Shown: positions 26,626 to 32,205 of the stretch, one piece after another
How the letters are laid out: each line of letters begins with the position of its first letter
Numbering within the stretch: the first letter of the stretch is position 1
Source of the DNA: Deltaproteobacteria bacterium
Lineage (GTDB): Bacteria; Bdellovibrionota; JACOXK01; 2-02-FULL-40-11
DNA: 32,205 nt
NCBI GenBank assembly: GCA_023248265.1
Contig: JAHFEZ010000004.1
Span: 7,661 to 39,865 of the forward strand
Direction: 5' to 3'
Notes under the pieces: model-generated
Seen by the model: the letters and a program-made list of their open reading frames with translations, nothing else
What the model was told of the DNA's origin: nothing
The model's database searches: none
Position numbers and translations under genes: made by a program

Positions 26626-28147
26626 TCTTAGACCCTTCACCTATCTTGGAGATTATATCAACGGGGCATTTGTCCTTCCCAAAGAAAAATCTGAAGAGTT
26701 TGAAAGCCTTAACCCTGGAAATCTTAAAGATCGTTTGTCCACCTTCTCCACCTCTTTTTCACATGTTCGTTTGGCATCTGAAGCAGCCAAGCGCGCTTTT
26801 CCAAAATGGCGTGCGCTCCCACAAGAAGAACGAGCCATTTATTTAAAAAAACTCTATAAAGAAATCGAAACACACTTAGATCAAATGGCTGAGCTCATCT
26901 CTCGAGAAACAGGAAAACCTTTTTGGGAAGCCCTGCAAGAAACTCAAGGACTCCTTGGAAAAATTACTATCACTCTTGAAGAAGGAGCAAGTCTCATCAG
27001 TGAAAAAGAAGTTCCCAATGCTCAACCTAAACTTATGGGTCGATATCGTTATAAACCTAAAGGTGTCATGCTGGTGTTGGGGCCTTTTAATTTTCCAGCA
27101 CATCTTCCTCATGGACATATTGTCCCAGCTCTTTTTACAGGCAACACTGTTATCTTTAAACCTTCCGAACAAACACCCGCCGTAGGACAACTCATGGCAG
27201 AACTTATTCACCGAGCACAATTTCCACCTGGGGTATTTAATTTGGTCCAAGGAGAAAAAGAAGTGGGCCGAAGACTTTGCACAGAGCCCGCCATAGATGG
27301 CATTCTTTTCACAGGTTCTTATGATGTAGGACTCAAAATCAAAGAATCTGTTTTAAGTCACTTTTGGAAAACCGTGGTTTTAGAAATGGGCGGGAAAAAT
27401 GCTTCGATTGTTTTAGATGATGCTTCTTTAGAAAAAACTCTCTATGAAAACATCAAAGGCGCTTATTTAACGACGGGGCAAAGGTGCAGTGCCACAAGCC
27501 GCTTAATTGTCACAGAAAAAATTGCAGATACCTTTATCAAAGAATTTCATCGTCTTTCTAAGGAACTTAAAATTGGATATGCCTTTGAAGAAGGCCCCCA
27601 TACCCCTTTTATGGGACCTTTGATCAGCCAAGCAGCCCTGGACAAATATCTTCGTTTCCAAGGAATCGCTCAGCGAGAAGGAGCCCAAGTACTCATGCGA
27701 GCAAAAGCATTAGAATTTACCTATCCAGGCTACTATGTCAGTCCTTCCATTTGTATTCTTTCACCCAAAAAAGAGTTTTCCACTTATTTGGAAACAGAAA
27801 TTTTTGGTCCCAATGTGGCCATAACGATTGTAAAAAATGTCGATGACGCCATCGAAGAAGCCAATAAAACAGACTATGGATTGGTTGTTTCTGTTTTCAC
27901 CAAAGACAAAAAAGCCTATGAAAAAGTATTTCAAGAAACCAAAACAGGCCTTGTAAACTGGAATCGCGCAACTGTCGGAGGTTCTTCAAAACTTCCTTTT
28001 GGAGGACAAGGAAAAAGTGGCAACCAATTTCCTACAGCCCTTTTTGCCCCCTTCTATTGTACCTATCCTGTGGCGTGTCTCGAAGACACTCAAGACATGA
28101 TCCAAGAAACCATTCCTCCGGGACTTCCACTTCATGGAAAAAACTAA
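26618..28147 (+). CDS. astD: N-succinylglutamate 5-semialdehyde dehydrogenase
   Basis: GDYINGAF..., LGPFNFPAHLPHGHIVPALFTGNTVIFKPSEQTP, LFTGSYDVGLKI, VLEMGGKNASIVLDDA, TTGQRCSATSRLIV, NWNRATVGGSSKLPFGGQGKSGN. ATG 26618 overlaps the astA stop. Confidence 0.92.
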   Translation: MRNLRPFTYLGDYINGAFVLPKEKSEEFESLNPGNLKDRLSTFSTSFSHVRLASEAAKRAFPKWRALPQEERAIYLKKLYKEIETHLDQMAELISRETGKPFWEALQETQGLLGKITITLEEGASLISEKEVPNAQPKLMGRYRYKPKGVMLVLGPFNFPAHLPHGHIVPALFTGNTVIFKPSEQTPAVGQLMAELIHRAQFPPGVFNLVQGEKEVGRRLCTEPAIDGILFTGSYDVGLKIKESVLSHFWKTVVLEMGGKNASIVLDDASLEKTLYENIKGAYLTTGQRCSATSRLIVTEKIADTFIKEFHRLSKELKIGYAFEEGPHTPFMGPLISQAALDKYLRFQGIAQREGAQVLMRAKALEFTYPGYYVSPSICILSPKKEFSTYLETEIFGPNVAITIVKNVDDAIEEANKTDYGLVVSVFTKDKKAYEKVFQETKTGLVNWNRATVGGSSKLPFGGQGKSGNQFPTALFAPFYCTYPVACLEDTQDMIQETIPPGLPLHGKN

Positions 28148-28556
28148 ACGCTTTTTAGGATTGGATGTTGGAGACAAACGCATCGGTGTAGCCATCAGCG
28201 ATGAATTAGGGTTAACCGCTCAGCCTATTATGACGCTCGAAAGACAATCTCTTGAAAAAGACTGTGACGTTTTAAATGAGCTCATTCAAAAATATCAAAT
28301 CTCTAAAATTGTCGTAGGGGTCCCTCGAAGTCTTTCTATGAGGATAACGCCTCAAACCCAAAAAGTATTAGATTTAGTTGAAATTTTTAAGCAAAAATGG
28401 TCAATTCCTATTGAAGAGTGGAATGAATGGTATTCCACACAGTCTGCTGAAAGCGTTTTAATTGAAGCCGATATGAGCCGAAAAAAAAGAAAAAAAGTCA
28501 TTGATAAATTAGCGGCTGTTATAATTCTTCAAGGATATTTGGATTCCCATCCATGA
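28134..28556 (+). CDS. ruvX: RuvX/YqgF Holliday junction resolvase-like protein
   Basis: FLGLDVGDKRIGVAISDELGLTAQP...IVVGVPRSLSM...EEWNEWYSTQSAE. Confidence 0.94.
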   Translation: MEKTKRFLGLDVGDKRIGVAISDELGLTAQPIMTLERQSLEKDCDVLNELIQKYQISKIVVGVPRSLSMRITPQTQKVLDLVEIFKQKWSIPIEEWNEWYSTQSAESVLIEADMSRKKRKKVIDKLAAVIILQGYLDSHP

Positions 28557-29569
28557 AAAAAGCCTTTTCAATCGTGGTTGTAAGTCTTATTGTTTTAGCC
28601 ATTTTTTCATTTGTAGAAGTATATCTATTTCTTCACTCCACTCCTACCCAAGAAAAAAGTGAGCAAATTGTAGAAGTTCCAACAGGCACTCCTTTTCGAA
28701 GAATTGCAAAAAGTTTAAAAGTAAAAGGCATTATTACAAATGAAGTTAAATTTTACTTTCTAGCTCGGCTAAAAGGAAATTTGACATCTATCAAAGCTGG
28801 CGAATATTTGTTGTATACCAACATGACTCCTTTAGAAGTTCTCGATGCTTTAGTGAGTGGTCGAACTCTTCTTTATCGCTTAACCATTCCTGAGGGCCAC
28901 ACTTTGTATCAGGTAGCAGAAACGGCTACTTCGTTAGGGTTATGTTCCAAAGAAGAATTCATTTCAAAAGCTCACGATCCCCTTTTACTTCAAGAACTTC
29001 ATATCTCGGGAATTTCTGTGGAAGGCTATCTTTTTCCTGAAACATATTTTTTCTCAAAACCAGTTACTTCAGATAAAATTATCCACACCATGGTACAAAA
29101 ATTTTGGGATAATTTTTCAGATGACCTACGTTTTAAAAGCCAAAAATTAGGACTCACGGAACATCAAGTAGTCACTTTAGCTTCGATCATTGAAAAAGAA
29201 ACTGGGGTTTCAGAAGAACGACGTTTAATCTCTGCTGTTTTCCATAATCGCTTAAAGATGGGTATGAAGCTCCAAAGTGACCCAACCGTCATTTATGGCA
29301 TTAAAAATTTTTCTGGAAATCTCACAAAAAAAGACTTACAAACCTCGACCCCTTATAATACCTATGCTCATGAAGGACTACCCCTCGGCCCTATTGCAAA
29401 TCCTGGAAAGGCCTCTTTAGAAGCCACCGTAAGTCCAGCTCCTGTAGACTATCTCTATTTTGTCTCCAAAAACGACGGATCCCACTTTTTTTCAAGCACC
29501 TATAAGGATCACTTAAAAGCTGTCAGGCAATACCAAAAACCCCCATCCTCTTCTGGGTCGTTTAAGTAG
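28553..29569 (+). CDS. mltG: Endolytic transglycosylase MltG
   Basis: N-terminal TM; EGYLFPETYFF, LASIIEKETGVSEERRLISAVFHNRLKMGMKLQSDPTVIYG, TPYNTYAHEGLPLGPIANPGKASLEA. Confidence 0.96.
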   Translation: MKKAFSIVVVSLIVLAIFSFVEVYLFLHSTPTQEKSEQIVEVPTGTPFRRIAKSLKVKGIITNEVKFYFLARLKGNLTSIKAGEYLLYTNMTPLEVLDALVSGRTLLYRLTIPEGHTLYQVAETATSLGLCSKEEFISKAHDPLLLQELHISGISVEGYLFPETYFFSKPVTSDKIIHTMVQKFWDNFSDDLRFKSQKLGLTEHQVVTLASIIEKETGVSEERRLISAVFHNRLKMGMKLQSDPTVIYGIKNFSGNLTKKDLQTSTPYNTYAHEGLPLGPIANPGKASLEATVSPAPVDYLYFVSKNDGSHFFSSTYKDHLKAVRQYQKPPSSSGSFK

Positions 29570-29592
29570 ATAGAAGATGACATTGCCCTAGA

Positions 29593-32205
29593 TCAATGAA
29601 CAACATGTTGAATAATCTCTTCAGTTAAATGTTCTTGTCTATGAACATTGGCAACAACCCCACGATAGGGGAAAGAAGAAGAAACGTGAGTAGCTCCATA
29701 CCTTGCCCTAAGAAAATCATCCATCAGGCTATCTGCTTGTCCGGAATACCCAATAGTTAGAGCAGCTTTAGAGTTTAACAAACTTCTCCCTATATTAGAT
29801 CTTAAGTTTATACTATCTCCGCTCACTTCTATCAAATCAGAAAACATTGGATGATCGGATAAATGAAATAATAATTCTTTGGTTGCCTGCAGCGCAGATT
29901 TTTCCCAAGCAAGAGTCAGATTAGAACGAAGTTCAATTACGTTAATAATTCTCCCTGTTTTTAATCTAACAATATTTGCCATAAGATTAGCAGCCTTACC
30001 ATAGCTTCCACTGTCCATAATGGTTCCGATAAAATAGTCTAATTGTTGCATTTCTATTTCGTTAATACTGAGTTCAGCTAGGAGTTTTCTAAGATAAGGC
30101 CTTAAATCAAGCGTAGAGCGCATGTAATGATCAGCTTCATGTATATGCGCACTGAATTCCGCTAAATAACTAAGACGTACTTCTTTGGAAAGAATACCTG
30201 CCTCCATCAATTTTTGGTATAAACCATTCCAATTTTTATTTGTAATCAAACTATTCAATTCACTCATATCAAAGGCTATAGTGGGATATAATTTTTCTAA
30301 TTTCGAAATCAACACTCTCAAATCTGTTATGGGTACTTTGCTTAGGCTGGCCTCAAACTCTAAATCTAAAATACTATCCAAGATATTTCTTATTACTAAG
30401 TCTTTTTCACTATTTAAAAAACTACTTATCATAAGCCTTTCGGGAAATTCTCCATATGAATTAATGCGTTTACCAAAAAACCATCCGTATTGTTGCGACC
30501 CCATATCCTCTATTCTTTCTACAAGACCACTGGTGGCTTGTTTTCTTAAGAGCATCTCTTGAATATAAGGACGTGCTTCGGTAGGATAGGAAATCCTATT
30601 GAGCTTTAATAAATACTTTAGCCTTGCAGCGCCTATTTTGGTTAAAGCTTTTACTTTTTGCCAATGAGACAAACGAAGATTAATTGGAGTTTTTGGTGCT
30701 TGCATGGCAGTTCGCAAAAGATCCCTGGTTAGTTCTTCTGCAGTTTGGGCGCCTAATGATGCCTCCTCTTCAGCAATAATAGAAGTGGGACGAGAAGAAA
30801 GCTGATCCAGATGAACGACAGCACGTGTGGCTTGGTTGGTTTGTTCCACAATCTCTAGTCCCTGACCTCCTCTTAACAACGCTCTTCTTGCCAAATGTAG
30901 GGAAAATCGCCCCAGCCTTGAGGCAGCCCGAGCAGGAGGAATGGCCATGGAAAGTGTCCCCACTGTGTCTAATGTATTCATAAGACCCTGCCATTCTCTC
31001 TCTTCTTGGGTAAAAGTAGGATTCCAATAAGCTTGGTCCATCTCAGAAACCCAAACTTTTGGATCACTTAATTTTTTAAGGGGATCTAGTATAAACATGT
31101 CCATCCCCTTTAATCCCAAATAGGTAGCATTGGTAAAGCGATTAGCCCCAGATTGCTCCCAAAGCTCCCCTTGTTCATCTGCCAATTGATTGACTCTCTC
31201 ACTAAGATTTACAACCAATTGTGAAAACTGATGTCGTTCTGGTGGAGCCAGTTGAAAAAAATAATAGGCACGCTCATACTGTTTCATCAGATATTCTTTA
31301 CTAGGTGGGACTCGCGCACCAGGATCTATATAATAGCTATAAGCAAATTGCATGGCCCTCCAGGCAAGGGGATCTTGATCCAGATAAATGGAAGCCCTGT
31401 TTAGAAACTGTTCGGTTACAGCGGGGATTGGATCGCCACTGGCGAAATTAAAAAACATTTCCCAGAGTACCCGCTTTTTGTCTTGAGGAATATTTGAAAA
31501 ATTGGCATTGCTTAAGTCTGCCTCCATTACTTGTGTTTTAAAAAATTCAAAACTTGGAGAATAGACATCTGTTTCTCCTGGAAAAAGAATGAAGCGTCCC
31601 ATATCTTGTTGGAATTGAAGACGCCTGGCATATTCATTAGGATCAGTGGGGACAGCAGACAAACAAGAAGGTCTATTACAAAATCTTAGTTGAATAGAAA
31701 CATTTTTCCGATAATTATACCAAGAATCCATGAGTTTCGAAAAATCATCATTTTCAGCTGTGGGATCAGTGCTTTGGGCATACAATTTTGGAATAAAATG
31801 AGGGAGGATCGATTTTTCTTTAATATTTTCTATCTGTGCTGTGCCGGAGGGGGCTTTTTCTTCATTGGTTATTTCTTGAGGGCTTTCAAATAGAAAGGGT
31901 TCTGGTTCTGGATCCGGTAATTCCCCCACTCCCAACACCCACTTTTCAAATTCATTTAGTGGTTCAGACTTATATATCTTTGTTCCATCACAGGACGAAT
32001 AAGTGACATTTGCTTTTGCTGATGTTACAAGAGAAAGGAAACTGTAATGTCTATAGATATTATGCTGATCAGTACAGCTATAATTGGGCCATAATCCTGA
32101 GTAGTTTATAATATTAGAAACCGAACAATTATAACGAAGCCCTTTATAGGGCACATCAAAAGTGACTCGTTTTCCCCCGTCGCTTTCAATAACATGTACG
32201 TCATT
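29593..32205 (-). CDS. Large protein of unknown function, N-terminus beyond the window edge
   Basis: Open frame from TGA at 29593 through the window end; the frame continues upstream of the track start as NDVHVIESDGGKRVTFDVPYKGLRYNCSV. Contains HEADH (HExxH) near the C-terminus. Confidence 0.85.
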   Translation of the reverse strand, partial: NDVHVIESDGGKRVTFDVPYKGLRYNCSVSNIINYSGLWPNYSCTDQHNIYRHYSFLSLVTSAKANVTYSSCDGTKIYKSEPLNEFEKWVLGVGELPDPEPEPFLFESPQEITNEEKAPSGTAQIENIKEKSILPHFIPKLYAQSTDPTAENDDFSKLMDSWYNYRKNVSIQLRFCNRPSCLSAVPTDPNEYARRLQFQQDMGRFILFPGETDVYSPSFEFFKTQVMEADLSNANFSNIPQDKKRVLWEMFFNFASGDPIPAVTEQFLNRASIYLDQDPLAWRAMQFAYSYYIDPGARVPPSKEYLMKQYERAYYFFQLAPPERHQFSQLVVNLSERVNQLADEQGELWEQSGANRFTNATYLGLKGMDMFILDPLKKLSDPKVWVSEMDQAYWNPTFTQEEREWQGLMNTLDTVGTLSMAIPPARAASRLGRFSLHLARRALLRGGQGLEIVEQTNQATRAVVHLDQLSSRPTSIIAEEEASLGAQTAEELTRDLLRTAMQAPKTPINLRLSHWQKVKALTKIGAARLKYLLKLNRISYPTEARPYIQEMLLRKQATSGLVERIEDMGSQQYGWFFGKRINSYGEFPERLMISSFLNSEKDLVIRNILDSILDLEFEASLSKVPITDLRVLISKLEKLYPTIAFDMSELNSLITNKNWNGLYQKLMEAGILSKEVRLSYLAEFSAHIHEADHYMRSTLDLRPYLRKLLAELSINEIEMQQLDYFIGTIMDSGSYGKAANLMANIVRLKTGRIINVIELRSNLTLAWEKSALQATKELLFHLSDHPMFSDLIEVSGDSINLRSNIGRSLLNSKAALTIGYSGQADSLMDDFLRARYGATHVSSSFPYRGVVANVHRQEHLTEEIIQHVVH

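Noticed and set aside
1-32205. CRISPR array, tRNA/rRNA genes, transposases, prophage or known defence genes
   Set aside because: Scanned by eye; no repeat-spacer pattern, cloverleaf-like segment, or recognisable marker proteins found. Not equivalent to a tRNAscan/CRISPR search.

Overview
This is a ~32.2 kb gene-dense chromosomal window, probably from a deltaproteobacterium-like lineage (inferred from gene content only, low confidence). Left part, minus strand: obg (cut by the window edge), rpmA, rplU, RNase G/E, an FmdB-type zinc ribbon protein, plsC and acylphosphatase. Next is a compact plus-strand nucleoside scavenging cluster: deoC, deoB, pyrimidine-nucleoside phosphorylase, nupC-type transporter, purine-nucleoside phosphorylase, cdd, an MTA/SAH/5'-deoxyadenosine deaminase-like amidohydrolase, then tdk, a divergent upp and hpt, with a converging class II aldolase. 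A secreted M14 carboxypeptidase, pgpA-cinA-recA-alaS, convergent bamD + TPR genes, and an AST-like operon without astB/astE (class III aminotransferase, M20 deacylase, astA, astD) followed by ruvX and mltG complete the identifiable genes. At the right edge is a large minus-strand protein of unknown function, truncated at its N-terminus. The most interesting signals are: an amphipathic, encapsulation-peptide-like N-terminal extension on DeoC, a REP-like hairpin over the deoC ribosome binding site, a 13-bp x3 tandem repeat at the pdp/nupC junction whose contraction by one unit would fuse the two ORFs, a sigma54-like promoter before the recA operon, a ~125-bp palindromic element between rplU and rpmA, the AstB/AstE-less succinyl pathway operon, and the giant unknown protein with an HExxH motif. 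No CRISPR, tRNA, rRNA or transposase gene was recognised.
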